Assembly (NCBI GenBank): GCA_018711775.1
Contig: DVHV01000040.1
Span: forward strand, 1 to 16,584
From: Candidatus Onthocola stercoravium
GTDB taxonomy: Bacteria > Bacillota_I > Bacilli_A > RF39 > UBA660
DNA length: 16,584 nt
Reading direction: 5' to 3'
A program made the position numbers and the translations under genes. Shown here piece after piece: positions 1 through 7,376 of the stretch. The notes beneath the pieces are model-generated. The model saw only the letters and a list, made by a program, of their open reading frames with translations, searched no databases and was not told where the DNA came from. Position 1 is the first letter of the stretch. Each line of letters opens with the position of its first letter.

Positions 1-24
1 ACTAATAATTTTAAAATTATTAGT
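1..24. repeat. 24-bp perfect palindrome, possible terminator of the upstream gene
   Basis: Positions 1-12 (ACTAATAATTTT) are the exact reverse complement of 13-24. It sits directly before the glyS promoter and may be the stem of a terminator for a gene beyond the left edge. The 3' side lacks a clear T-tract, so the terminator role is uncertain. Confidence 0.4.
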
Positions 25-52
25 TGTAAAATTAAGTGTAGTTAGGTATAAT
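24..52 (+). promoter_or_regulatory. Sigma-A-type promoter of glyS
   Basis: TTGTAA (24-29), 17-nt spacer, TATAAT (47-52). The predicted start near 59 leaves a leader of only about 16 nt, with the AAAGGA ribosome site almost at its 5' end. Confidence 0.7.
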
Positions 53-74
53 GTTTTAAAGGAATGTGATTTTT

Positions 75-1448
75 ATGAAGATAACTATGGAAGAATTAGT
101 AAATTATGCGAAACAATATGGATTTATATTTCAAGGAAGTGAAATTTACAATGGGCTTTCTAATACTTGGGATTATGGTCCAGTTGGGACAAATTTAAAA
201 GAAAACATAAGATGGGCATGGAAGAAAAAATTTATTCAAGAAAATCCTTATAATGTTGGTCTAGATGCAGCGATACTTATGAACCCTCAAGTGTGGGTAG
301 CATCAGGTCATGTAGCTTCTTTTGCTGATCCATTAATTGATTGTAAAAAATGTAAAAGTCGTCATCGGGCTGATAAATTGATTGAAGATGCAACAAAAGG
401 TGAAATATCTGGTGATGGATGGAGCAATGAAGAACTAGAAAGTTATATTACTGAAAATAAAATTAAATGTCCAGTTTGTGGAGCAACTGATTTTACTCCA
501 ATTCGTAAATTTAATTTGTTGTTTGAAACATCTATTGGTGTAACAGATGATACTAAAAATACTGTTTATTTGCGTGGTGAAACTGCTCAAGGAATTTTTG
601 TTAATTTTAAAAATGTGGAAAGAAGCATGCGTCTTAAAGTACCATTTGGTATCGCTCAAACAGGTAAGGCTTTTAGAAACGAAATAACACCTGGAAATTT
701 TATTTTTAGAACTAGAGAATTTGAACAAATGGAACTTGAATTTTTCTGTAAACCTAATACTGATTTAGAATGGTTCGGTTACTGGAAAAATTTCTGCATG
801 GATTTTTTAAAAACTCTTGGATTAAATAAAGAAAACTTAAGATTTAGAGATCATGCTAAAGAAGAATTATCTTTTTATAGTAAAGCAACAACAGATATCG
901 AATATTTATTCCCAATGGGCTGGGGAGAACTTTGGGGTATAGCAGATCGTACTGATTATGACTTAGGAGTTCATCAAAATCATAGCGGTGCTGATCTTCG
1001 TTATCTAGATCCAGAAACAAATGAAAAATATTTGCCATTTGTTATTGAACCATCAGTTGGCTTAGATCGTTTGTTTCTAGCGATATTAACAGATGCATAT
1101 ACTAAAGAAAGTGTTGAAGGAGAAGAAAGAGTAGTTTTAAAAGTACATCCAGCTCTAGCTCCATTTAAAGTAACGATACTTCCTTTAATAAAGAAAATTC
1201 ATGCCGAAAAGGCTAATGATGTTTATGCATTGCTTTGCAAATATTTTGCATGTACTTATGATGAATCTGGTTCAATTGGTAAACGTTATAGAAGAAGTGA
1301 TGCTATTGGAACACCATTTGCAATTACAATTGATGATAATACTTTAGAAAATGATACTGTAACTCTAAGAGATCGCGATACAATGGAACAAATAACATTA
1401 AAAATCGATGAGTTAGTAGATTATATTAATAGCAAAATTGAGTTTTAA
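75..1448 (+). CDS. glyS: Glycyl-tRNA synthetase, single-chain alpha2 type
   Basis: Class II aminoacyl-tRNA synthetase that charges tRNA-Gly with glycine in the cytoplasm. At 457 residues it matches the homodimeric GlyRS of Mollicutes, many Gram-positives and archaea, not the alpha2beta2 enzyme encoded by two genes. The N-terminus carries the family signature with FIFQGSEIYNG and WDYGPVG. A zinc knuckle is visible as CKKC near residue 89 and CPVC near 132. Motif 2 is FRNE near residue 200, motif 3 is GLDR near 330, and an anticodon-binding domain forms the last ~110 residues. The ATG at 75 is preferred over the in-frame GTG at 66, because AAAGGA (58-63) lies 11 nt before the ATG but only 2 nt before the GTG. 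It has its own promoter and appears monocistronic; another promoter follows at 1452. Confidence 0.97.
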   Translation: MKITMEELVNYAKQYGFIFQGSEIYNGLSNTWDYGPVGTNLKENIRWAWKKKFIQENPYNVGLDAAILMNPQVWVASGHVASFADPLIDCKKCKSRHRADKLIEDATKGEISGDGWSNEELESYITENKIKCPVCGATDFTPIRKFNLLFETSIGVTDDTKNTVYLRGETAQGIFVNFKNVERSMRLKVPFGIAQTGKAFRNEITPGNFIFRTREFEQMELEFFCKPNTDLEWFGYWKNFCMDFLKTLGLNKENLRFRDHAKEELSFYSKATTDIEYLFPMGWGELWGIADRTDYDLGVHQNHSGADLRYLDPETNEKYLPFVIEPSVGLDRLFLAILTDAYTKESVEGEERVVLKVHPALAPFKVTILPLIKKIHAEKANDVYALLCKYFACTYDESGSIGKRYRRSDAIGTPFAITIDDNTLENDTVTLRDRDTMEQITLKIDELVDYINSKIEF

Positions 1449-1451
1449 GTA

Positions 1452-1480
1452 TTGCTAAAAATATAAAAATTTGATAAAAT
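1452..1480 (+). promoter_or_regulatory. Promoter of sepF-divIVA
   Basis: TTGCTA (1452-1457), 17-nt spacer, TAAAAT (1475-1480). The TTGATAAAAT context around the -10 recurs before the genes at 4387 and 9650. Confidence 0.6.
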
Positions 1481-1507
1481 GGGATAGTAGACTAGGGAGG
1501 AATCACG

Positions 1508-1921
1508 ATGGGTCTTAACTTAAAAAAAATATTTACATACGATGGTGATGATGATAATTTAGTAGGTACTGAAGATGAATACTACAACATGAGTGAAGAA
1601 GAGGCCATTAAAGAAGCTGACAAATCTGGTAATAAGATGATTTTACTAGAGCCAAGAGCTTATTCGGAATCACAACAAATTGCTGATCACTTGAAAAATC
1701 GCAATAGTGTTGTAGTCAATTTAAAACGTGTAACTTCAGACCAAGCTAAGAGAATTATCGATTTTCTAAGTGGTGTTATTTATGCTATCGGCGGTTCTAT
1801 GCAAAAAATTGGAGTTGGCATTTATTTGTGTACTCCAAAGAATGTCAATGTTCAAGGCAAAATAAGTGATGAGTCAGAAAAAGTAAGTAAGAATAATACT
1901 GATGAAGAATTAGATTGGTAA
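1508..1921 (+). CDS. sepF: Cell division protein SepF
   Basis: SepF binds FtsZ and the membrane and helps align and anchor the Z-ring in Gram-positive bacteria. The 137-residue length is normal. The N-terminus (MGLNLKKIF) matches the amphipathic membrane-targeting region. It is followed by an acidic linker to about residue 45 and the conserved core from ILLEPRAYSE to about residue 112, which includes VVVNLKR and the FLSGVIYAIGGSMQKIG segment. The acidic C-terminal tail is low in complexity. The start is fixed by GGGAGG (1495-1500), 7 nt upstream. divIVA follows after 15 nt, so the two division genes are probably cotranscribed, as in many Firmicutes division clusters. Confidence 0.95.
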   Translation: MGLNLKKIFTYDGDDDNLVGTEDEYYNMSEEEAIKEADKSGNKMILLEPRAYSESQQIADHLKNRNSVVVNLKRVTSDQAKRIIDFLSGVIYAIGGSMQKIGVGIYLCTPKNVNVQGKISDESEKVSKNNTDEELDW

Positions 1922-1936
1922 TGTAGGGGTGGCCTT

Positions 1937-2365
1937 ATGGTAAATAAGTTTAGTACAAGTATTCAAGGCTATAAAAAAGAAGAAGTTAATGATTTTGTTA
2001 AGGAAGTTACTAGAGAATATGAAAGTATGCTCAAGAAACTTAAAAATAGTTGTGAAGTTATTGAGTCTTTAAAAAATGAGCTAAAGCACTATAAAGATAT
2101 TGAATCAACTCTTAATCGAGCAATTTTAGTGGCAGAAGAATCGACTTCTAATATTAAAAAAGCTGCATATGATGAATCAAAAGTTATTGTGGAAGATGCT
2201 AAAAGAAATGCAACAAAGGTTATCAATAATGCTTTACTCAAAGCTGAAAGAATAGAGTCGGAAGCTGAAACGTTAAAAAGAAAAGTTGCGGTTTATAAAA
2301 GAAGATTTAGAGATTTAATTGAAAATCAATTAGATGAACTAGAACAATTTGATGATCGTATTTGA
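1937..2365 (+). CDS. divIVA: DivIVA-family coiled-coil protein
   Basis: DivIVA proteins assemble at negatively curved membrane (septum and poles) and recruit division or wall-synthesis partners. The 142-residue protein starts with the lipid-binding domain pattern (FSTSIQGYKKEEVNDFV), which matches the conserved family N-terminus. From about residue 25 onward it is charged, heptad-like coiled coil (LKNELKHYKDIESTLNRAIL, then Ala-rich KRNATKVINNALLKAERIE). It is a little shorter than typical B. subtilis DivIVA (about 160). The ribosome site AGGGGTGG (1925-1932) is 4 nt before the ATG. It is the last gene of the sepF unit and ends in TGA. Confidence 0.92.
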   Translation: MVNKFSTSIQGYKKEEVNDFVKEVTREYESMLKKLKNSCEVIESLKNELKHYKDIESTLNRAILVAEESTSNIKKAAYDESKVIVEDAKRNATKVINNALLKAERIESEAETLKRKVAVYKRRFRDLIENQLDELEQFDDRI

Positions 2366-2373
2366 GAATAAGT

Positions 2374-2400
2374 AGGTAATTAAGTTACCTTTTTCTTTTG
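2374..2400 (+). terminator. Terminator after divIVA
   Basis: Stem AGGTAA (2374-2379) with TTACCT (2385-2390), 5-nt loop, then a T-rich tail (TTTTTCTTTT). A short but typical intrinsic terminator. Confidence 0.65.
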
Positions 2401-2408
2401 AAAAAAAA

Positions 2409-2437
2409 TTGATTATTTATTAAAATTATGATATATT
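2409..2437 (+). promoter_or_regulatory. Promoter of cdsA-rseP
   Basis: TTGATT (2409-2414), 17-nt spacer, TATATT (2432-2437), directly behind the divIVA terminator. Confidence 0.65.
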
Positions 2438-2471
2438 CTTCTATGAAGATATCAAACGAGGACGGGATTAA

Positions 2472-3260
2472 ATGAAAAAAAGAATAATAAGTGCCATTAT
2501 AGCAATGATAATAGTAATTCCATTAATATATTTTGGAGGATATATTTTTACTATTGGAGTTTGTCTACTGGCGGCTTTAGCCTATAAAGAAATAATAGAT
2601 TTAAAAAAGTCACATAATGAATATCCAATTGTAATGGTGTTTTTAGGCTTTTTTTGTATGGTAGCTTTTATTTTGTCTAATAATATAGATGCTTCCATTT
2701 ATCAAGGGATAACCTATCAAATAATTACGATGACAATACTTTTCTTGTTATTGCCAACCATATTTTTCCCTAAAGAAAAATATAATACTAGAGATGCATT
2801 TTATTTAATCGGAGTTACCCTTTTACTAGGAATGGTTTTTAACATTTTTATTATTCTTCGTAGTAGAAATTTATTCGTATTTTTATATTTATTAATAATT
2901 CCAATGGTAACAGATATATTTGCCATGCTTGGAGGCAAATATTTCGGTAAAAATAAGATGTGTCCTAATCTTAGTCCTCATAAAACTTGGGAAGGTTCAA
3001 TAAGTGGTTTACTTTTTGGGGCAATTATTAGTCTTATTTTCTATAGTATTTTTATTGGTTCATTAAACATTCAAGTAATTTTAACGACAATTGCATTATC
3101 AATAGTTGGTCAAATGGGAGATTTGGTCATGAGCAAAATAAAAAGAGAAAATGAAATTAAAGATTTTTCAAACATTATGCCAGGGCATGGAGGAATACTA
3201 GACCGTTTGGATAGTATAATATTTGTTTTTTTAGCATATATGTTTTTACTTATTGTTTAG
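2472..3260 (+). CDS. cdsA: Phosphatidate cytidylyltransferase (CDP-diacylglycerol synthase)
   Basis: Integral membrane enzyme that makes CDP-diacylglycerol from phosphatidic acid and CTP, the precursor of phosphatidylglycerol and cardiolipin. The 262-residue protein is almost wholly hydrophobic helices. It holds the conserved SPHKTWEGS segment near residue 168 and the family signature near 221-247, ending in KDFSNIMPGHGGILDRLDS with the invariant HGG and DR. Length is normal for the CTP_transf_1 family. GAGGA at 2458-2462 lies 9 nt before the ATG. rseP follows after 16 nt, the usual cdsA-rseP neighbourhood. The uppS and dxr genes that commonly flank this pair are absent here. Confidence 0.96.
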   Translation: MKKRIISAIIAMIIVIPLIYFGGYIFTIGVCLLAALAYKEIIDLKKSHNEYPIVMVFLGFFCMVAFILSNNIDASIYQGITYQIITMTILFLLLPTIFFPKEKYNTRDAFYLIGVTLLLGMVFNIFIILRSRNLFVFLYLLIIPMVTDIFAMLGGKYFGKNKMCPNLSPHKTWEGSISGLLFGAIISLIFYSIFIGSLNIQVILTTIALSIVGQMGDLVMSKIKRENEIKDFSNIMPGHGGILDRLDSIIFVFLAYMFLLIV

Positions 3261-3276
3261 TTAAGGAGGAATGAGT

Positions 3277-4329
3277 ATGTGGTTTATTTCGTTACTAGTT
3301 TTAATATTCATATTGGGAATTATAATTTTAGTTCATGAGTTTGGTCATTTTATTTGGGCAAAGATGTTTAAGGTTCATATCTATGAATTTTCAATTGGTA
3401 TGGGGCCTATTATTTTTACTCATAAGGGTAAAAAAGATAAGATAGATTATAATATTAGAGCTATTCCAATCGGTGGTTTTGTATCGATGGCTGGTGAAGT
3501 ATATGAAGATGATGAAAAGATAGATAAAAAGTCATTCATGTGCAATAAACCTTGGTGGCAAAGAATAATCATTTTAGTAGCGGGAGTTGCTAATAACTTT
3601 ATTTTGGCTTTACTCTTATTATTCTTTAGTGCTCTTATTTGGGGAGCAACTATTTCTTTACCGGAAGTACGTGAAGTTGTTGCTGATTCGCCGATGGCGG
3701 AGGCTGGTATTGTTGCTGATGATAAGATTTTAGCAATTAATGGTCGCAATGTATCTAATTGGGATACAGCTCAAATTTTACTTATTATGGAAAGTAAAGA
3801 TAATACTTATACATTTACAATTGAACATGAAAATGGCGATGTTGAAGATATCGATGTCATTCCTGAGGTAAGTAAGGGAGAAGATGGAATCGAAACTAAG
3901 ACTTTTGGAGTTTATATTAAAACTGAAGAAGTTCATGGTTTCCTTGATTCTTTAAAATATGCCTTTAGTAAATTTGGTAGCATAGTTCATTCAATGGCTT
4001 TAACAATAGAAGGACTATTTACAGGTAAAATTTCACTTCAAGCATTATCTGGTCCAGTTGGTATGTATGAAGTTGTCGATCAATCAATTGGTTATGGTAT
4101 AAGTTATATGCTTTATTTGGTGGCATTCTTATCAATTAACGTCGGATTTATCAATATTTTACCATTCCCAGCATTTGATGGTGGTAGAGTATTATTCTTA
4201 ATCATCGAAAAGATTAAAGGAAGTCCAGTTAATTCTAAAGTAGAAAATATTTGCCATATGATTGGATTTTTCTTACTAATCTTACTTATGATTTACATTA
4301 CTATTCAGGATATATTCCGTTTCTTTTAA
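3277..4329 (+). CDS. rseP: RIP metalloprotease RseP (site-2 protease, M50B)
   Basis: Membrane-embedded zinc protease that cleaves transmembrane substrates such as anti-sigma factors or signal-peptide remnants. The active-site motif HEFGH is at residues 20-24 in the first membrane helix. A single PDZ domain lies around residues 130-205 (PMAEAGIVADDKILAINGR). The third zinc ligand sits in the C-terminal motif NILPFPAFDGG (D301). There are further hydrophobic helices at the C-terminus. The 350-residue length is normal for Gram-positive RseP/RasP. The ATG at 3277 is preferred to the in-frame ATG at 3271: AGGAGG (3264-3269) is 7 nt before the former and only 1 nt before the latter. Probably cotranscribed with cdsA. 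Confidence 0.96.
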   Translation: MWFISLLVLIFILGIIILVHEFGHFIWAKMFKVHIYEFSIGMGPIIFTHKGKKDKIDYNIRAIPIGGFVSMAGEVYEDDEKIDKKSFMCNKPWWQRIIILVAGVANNFILALLLLFFSALIWGATISLPEVREVVADSPMAEAGIVADDKILAINGRNVSNWDTAQILLIMESKDNTYTFTIEHENGDVEDIDVIPEVSKGEDGIETKTFGVYIKTEEVHGFLDSLKYAFSKFGSIVHSMALTIEGLFTGKISLQALSGPVGMYEVVDQSIGYGISYMLYLVAFLSINVGFINILPFPAFDGGRVLFLIIEKIKGSPVNSKVENICHMIGFFLLILLMIYITIQDIFRFF

Positions 4330-4353
4330 AGGAATGTTGAATTATCCTTTTTT
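4328..4353 (+). terminator. Weak terminator after rseP
   Basis: AAAGGA (4328-4333) pairs with TCCTTT (4345-4350) across an 11-nt loop and runs into a T-tract. It overlaps the rseP stop codon and the next promoter. Confidence 0.4.
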
Positions 4354-4365
4354 CTTTGATAAAAT
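4337..4365 (+). promoter_or_regulatory. Promoter of the DUF4234-DUF2752 pair
   Basis: TTGAAT (4337-4342), 17-nt spacer, TAAAAT (4360-4365). It overlaps the weak terminator of rseP. Confidence 0.55.
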
Positions 4366-4386
4366 TATTTTAAGGAGGTAGTGTTC

Positions 4387-4854
4387 ATGAGCAAATTTTG
4401 TTCGAATTGTGGTAACGAATTAGGAACAGATACTAATTTTTGTAGTAAGTGTGGTGCTAAAATAAATAATGATTTTGGAAATAATTATGCATCTCTAAAT
4501 AATGATTATCCAAGAATACCTGAAAGAAACATTGTTACTTGCGTCATACTATCAATATTAACATGTGGTATATATGGAATATATTGGTTTATTTGTATGA
4601 CTGATGAAGCTAATGCTATTAATCATGAAGATGGTGTAACTGGTGGTATGGCTTTCTTATTTACAATACTAACTTGTGGAATTTATGGAATATATTGGGC
4701 TTATCGCATGGGCCAAAAAATAAATGAAGCCGGCAAATTACATAATAAACCGACCGGTGATAATGCTATTCTTTATCTTGTTTTATCTATCTTTGGATTA
4801 GGTTTAGTTAATTATTGCTTAATGCAAAATGATTTGAATAGGTTTTCAAAATAA
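4387..4854 (+). CDS. Zinc-ribbon membrane protein with DUF4234 domain
   Basis: A 155-residue protein of unknown function. Residues 5-22 form a zinc ribbon (C5-x2-C8 and C19-x2-C22, FCSNCG and FCSKCG). After a polar linker come membrane segments of the DUF4234 type. The phrase LTCGIYGIYW occurs twice (about residues 58-67 and 98-107), showing an internal duplication of a helix hairpin, and a third hydrophobic stretch lies near 125-145. The ATG at 4387 is chosen because AAGGAGG (4372-4378) lies 8 nt upstream; the in-frame GTG at 4381 would be too close. Its stop shares a base with the next start codon, so the two genes are probably translationally coupled. Confidence 0.8.
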   Translation: MSKFCSNCGNELGTDTNFCSKCGAKINNDFGNNYASLNNDYPRIPERNIVTCVILSILTCGIYGIYWFICMTDEANAINHEDGVTGGMAFLFTILTCGIYGIYWAYRMGQKINEAGKLHNKPTGDNAILYLVLSIFGLGLVNYCLMQNDLNRFSK

Positions 4855-5243
4855 TGATTAAGTATTCTAAGATGAAATTGATTTTAATATTAATTTCATT
4901 TTTAATTATCTATTTTATTTTGAGTGAATTATTAGATGTCGGTATTCCTTGCTTATTTTATGAAATTACAGGATATTATTGTCCGGGATGCGGTATTACA
5001 AGATTATTATTTTCCTTACTTAAATTAGATTTTTATCAGGCATTTAGGTATAATCCCTTGATATTTATTTTAATTATAATTACAGTTATTTATTGGTTAG
5101 TAAAATTTATATTAAAGAAATTTATGAATATTTCAATAGAGATCCCTAATTATGTTTATTATATTTTACTTGTAATTGTAATTATTTTTGGAATATTACG
5201 AAATATTCCGATGTTTGACTTTTTAAGTCCCACAGAATTGTAG
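4854..5243 (+). CDS. DUF2752 family membrane protein
   Basis: A 129-residue integral membrane protein of unknown function. It has hydrophobic helices near residues 7-27, 65-85 and 100-117. Between the first two is the DUF2752 signature: IPCLFYEITGYYCPGCGITR, with a CPGCG motif that could bind metal or form a disulphide, followed by the typical NPL of the next helix. The start codon overlaps the previous stop (TAATG), implying reinitiation rather than an independent ribosome site. DUF2752 proteins often sit beside small zinc-ribbon or DUF4234 membrane proteins, so a joint membrane role is likely; the role itself is unknown. Confidence 0.8.
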   Translation: MIKYSKMKLILILISFLIIYFILSELLDVGIPCLFYEITGYYCPGCGITRLLFSLLKLDFYQAFRYNPLIFILIIITVIYWLVKFILKKFMNISIEIPNYVYYILLVIVIIFGILRNIPMFDFLSPTEL

Positions 5244-5245
5244 AT

Positions 5246-5279
5246 AAAGTTAAATTATAATTGGTTTAACTTTTTTTCT
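5246..5279 (+). terminator. Intrinsic terminator after the DUF2752 gene
   Basis: Perfect 9-bp stem AAAGTTAAA (5246-5254) and TTTAACTTT (5265-5273), 10-nt loop, followed by a T-tract. Confidence 0.85.
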
Positions 5280-5300
5280 TGGGATTTTGTTTAAAAATAC

Positions 5301-5329
5301 TTGTAAAATAGCATAATATTTGGTAGAAT
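5301..5329 (+). promoter_or_regulatory. Promoter of rpsB-tsf
   Basis: TTGTAA (5301-5306), 17-nt spacer, TAGAAT (5324-5329). The predicted transcript starts near 5336, giving an rpsB leader of about 110 nt. Confidence 0.65.
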
Positions 5330-5370
5330 TTAAATTGCTGTAAATGCAAAAAAATAAACATCAATATGGA

Positions 5371-5405
5371 TTATTTTTACAAGTGCCGTTATGGTGTAAA
5401 AATAA
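5371..5405 (+). promoter_or_regulatory. rpsB leader hairpin, candidate autoregulatory site
   Basis: Perfect 11-bp stem TTATTTTTACA (5371-5381) and TGTAAAAATAA (5395-5405) with a 13-nt loop (AGTGCCGTTATGG). It has no T-tract, so it is not a terminator. It lies between the promoter and the rpsB ribosome site. Ribosomal protein S2 operons are often controlled by their own product through leader RNA; that role here is inferred. TTTTACAAGT (5375-5384) is also complementary to ACTTGTAAAA over the -35 region (5299-5308). Confidence 0.5.
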
Positions 5406-5447
5406 GTTGAAGTATTGAGAAGTTAAAACGAAGGAGGGAATTTATTT

Positions 5448-6389
5448 ATGGCAGTAGTTTCTATGAGTTATTTATTAGAAGCTGGAGTTCATTTTGGTCA
5501 TCAAACTAAAAGATGGAATCCTAAAATGAAAGAGTATATTTTTACATCTAGAGATGATATTTATATTATCGACCTAGAAAAAACAAAAGCATGTCTTGAA
5601 GAAGCATATGCAGAAATTAAGACAATTGCTGAAAATGGAGGTAAGTTCTTATTTGTTGGAACTCGTAAACAAGCTGGAGATGTTTGTGTTGAAGAAGCAA
5701 CAAGAAGTAATTCTTACTATGTAACTGAAAGATGGTTAGGTGGAACACTTACAAACTTCCGTACTATCAGAAGAAGAGTTAAGAGATTAGAAGAAATCGA
5801 AAAAATGGAAGCAGATGGTACATTCGAACTTCTACCTAAAAAGGAAGTTATTGGACTTAAGAAAGAATATGAAAAATTAAATCGTGTTCTATGTGGTATT
5901 AGAAATATGGAAAAACTTCCTCAAGCAATTATTGTTGTTGATCCTAAAAAAGAAATCAATGCAATTAAGGAAGCTAGAAAATTAAGAATCCCAGTATTTG
6001 GAATTGTTGATACTAACTGTGATCCTGATGATGTTGACTATGTTATTCCAGGTAATGATGATGCAGTAAGATCAATTAAAGTTATGCTTGGTGTACTTAC
6101 AAATGCTATTTGTGAAGCAAATGGTCTTGAATTAGTTGATTATGTTTCTGAAGATGATAAGAAAGAAGATAAAGAAACTAAGAAAGAAAAAACAGAAGTA
6201 AAACAAGAAGAAATTAGAGAAGAAGTAAAAGTTGATGAAACTGTATTAGAAGAAATCAAAGAAATGGAGAAAGTTGATGAACTTGAAGCTAAAACTTTAA
6301 GTGAACTTAAAAAGTTAGCTAAAGAAAATAAGATTAAAGGTTATTCAACAATGAAAAAAGACGAATTAATCGAAATGTTAAGTAAATAA
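5448..6389 (+). CDS. rpsB: 30S ribosomal protein S2 with C-terminal Rho_N/SAP-like extension
   Basis: S2 of the small ribosomal subunit. Residues 1 to about 228 are a normal S2, with MSYLLEAGVHFGHQTKRWNPKM at the start region, FVGTRKQA, ERWLGGTLTNF and IPVFGIVDTNCDPD. The protein continues to 313 residues, roughly 60 longer than usual. The extra part is a Lys/Glu-rich linker (about 230-278), then a compact motif at about 281-313 (LSELKKLAKENKIKGYSTMK and following residues), which matches the helix-extended-helix pattern of Rho N-terminal/SAP nucleic-acid-binding domains. The reading frame is continuous with a strong AAGGAGGG site upstream and tsf 11 nt downstream, so the extension is not an artefact of a missed stop. 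Confidence 0.96.
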   Translation: MAVVSMSYLLEAGVHFGHQTKRWNPKMKEYIFTSRDDIYIIDLEKTKACLEEAYAEIKTIAENGGKFLFVGTRKQAGDVCVEEATRSNSYYVTERWLGGTLTNFRTIRRRVKRLEEIEKMEADGTFELLPKKEVIGLKKEYEKLNRVLCGIRNMEKLPQAIIVVDPKKEINAIKEARKLRIPVFGIVDTNCDPDDVDYVIPGNDDAVRSIKVMLGVLTNAICEANGLELVDYVSEDDKKEDKETKKEKTEVKQEEIREEVKVDETVLEEIKEMEKVDELEAKTLSELKKLAKENKIKGYSTMKKDELIEMLSK

Positions 6390-6400
6390 GGAGGAAATTT

Positions 6401-7279
6401 ATGGAAGTTACTGCAAGTATGGTTAAAGACCTACGTGAACAAACTGGAGCAGGAATGATGGATTGTAAAAAGGCTTTAGCAGAAACTAATGGTAATATGG
6501 AAGAAGCTGTTAATTGGCTTCGTGAAAAAGGTATTGCTAAATCTGCAAAGAAAGAAAGCCGTATTGCTGCCGAAGGTCTTGCTAACATTTATGTAGATGG
6601 TAATAAAGCAGTTATTTTAGAAGTTAATAGTGAAACAGACTTTGTTAGTAAAAATGAAGAATTTAGATCAATGATTGACACTATTGGTAATACTTTACTT
6701 AAGAGTGATGTTAAAACTATTGATGAAGCAAAAGAATTAGCAACTGATGAAGGTACAATTGGAGAATTAATTGTTAATAAAACTGCTAAGATTGGTGAAA
6801 AACTTTCTTTCAGAAGATTTGAAATTGTTACTAAAAGTGATGATGAATATTTTGGTTCATACATTCATATGGGAGGTAAAATTGCATCTTTAACAGTTAT
6901 TAAAGGCGCAAATGCTGAAGTTGCTAAAGAAGTAGCAATGCAAGCTGCTGCAATGAAACCTTTATATTGTTTTCCTAGTGAAGTTCCAGCAGATGTTTTA
7001 GACAATGAAAGAACTGTTCTAAAAGAACAAGCTATGAATGAAGGAAAACCAGCAGATATTGCAGAAAAGATGGTTGAAGGAAGAATTAAGAAATTCTATA
7101 AAGAAATTTGCCTTGCTGAACAACCATTTATTAAAGATGGTGATGTATCTGTTGAAAAATACGTAACTAACAATGGTGGAGAAATAAAAAGAATGATTCG
7201 TTATGAAGTTGGTGAAGGAATGGAAAAACGTAATGATAACTTTGCTGAAGAAGTAATGAATCAAGTGAAAGGTAACTAA
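6401..7279 (+). CDS. tsf: Elongation factor Ts
   Basis: Guanine-nucleotide exchange factor that recycles EF-Tu-GDP to EF-Tu-GTP. The 292-residue length is normal. The N-terminal UBA-like domain (VKDLREQTGAGMMDCKKAL) is intact. The EF-Tu-contact motif is seen as TDFVSKNEEF from about residue 79 (TDFVAKN in most species), and the later core segments include YIHMGGKIASLTVI. The ribosome site AGGAGG lies in the 11-nt gap after rpsB, and the pair forms one operon ending at the strong terminator at 7279. The pyrH gene that follows tsf in many Firmicutes is not here. Confidence 0.97.
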   Translation: MEVTASMVKDLREQTGAGMMDCKKALAETNGNMEEAVNWLREKGIAKSAKKESRIAAEGLANIYVDGNKAVILEVNSETDFVSKNEEFRSMIDTIGNTLLKSDVKTIDEAKELATDEGTIGELIVNKTAKIGEKLSFRRFEIVTKSDDEYFGSYIHMGGKIASLTVIKGANAEVAKEVAMQAAAMKPLYCFPSEVPADVLDNERTVLKEQAMNEGKPADIAEKMVEGRIKKFYKEICLAEQPFIKDGDVSVEKYVTNNGGEIKRMIRYEVGEGMEKRNDNFAEEVMNQVKGN

Positions 7280-7306
7280 GTCAACTTTAAAAGTTGACTT
7301 TTTTTG
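7279..7306 (+). terminator. Intrinsic terminator after tsf
   Basis: 9-bp stem AGTCAACTT (7279-7287) and AAGTTGACT (7291-7299) with a 3-nt loop, followed by seven T. It starts on the last base of the tsf stop codon. Confidence 0.88.
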
Positions 7307-7347
7307 ACAAAAAAATTGTATTTGTCTTTAATAATGGATGATTTTAA

Positions 7348-7356
7348 TGCTATAAT
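7348..7356 (+). promoter_or_regulatory. Extended -10 promoter
   Basis: TGCTATAAT gives an extended -10 (TGN) with a perfect TATAAT at 7351-7356. There is only a poor -35 (TTTAAT, 7327-7332). It would drive the two anchored-protein genes and possibly frr. Confidence 0.6.
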
Positions 7357-7376
7357 AAAAATGGTGAAGTAATACC

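Noticed and set aside
66..1448. Mycoplasma code (TGA as Trp)
   Set aside because: TGA ends divIVA, the gene at 7377 and the surface gene at sensible places, and Trp is written TGG.
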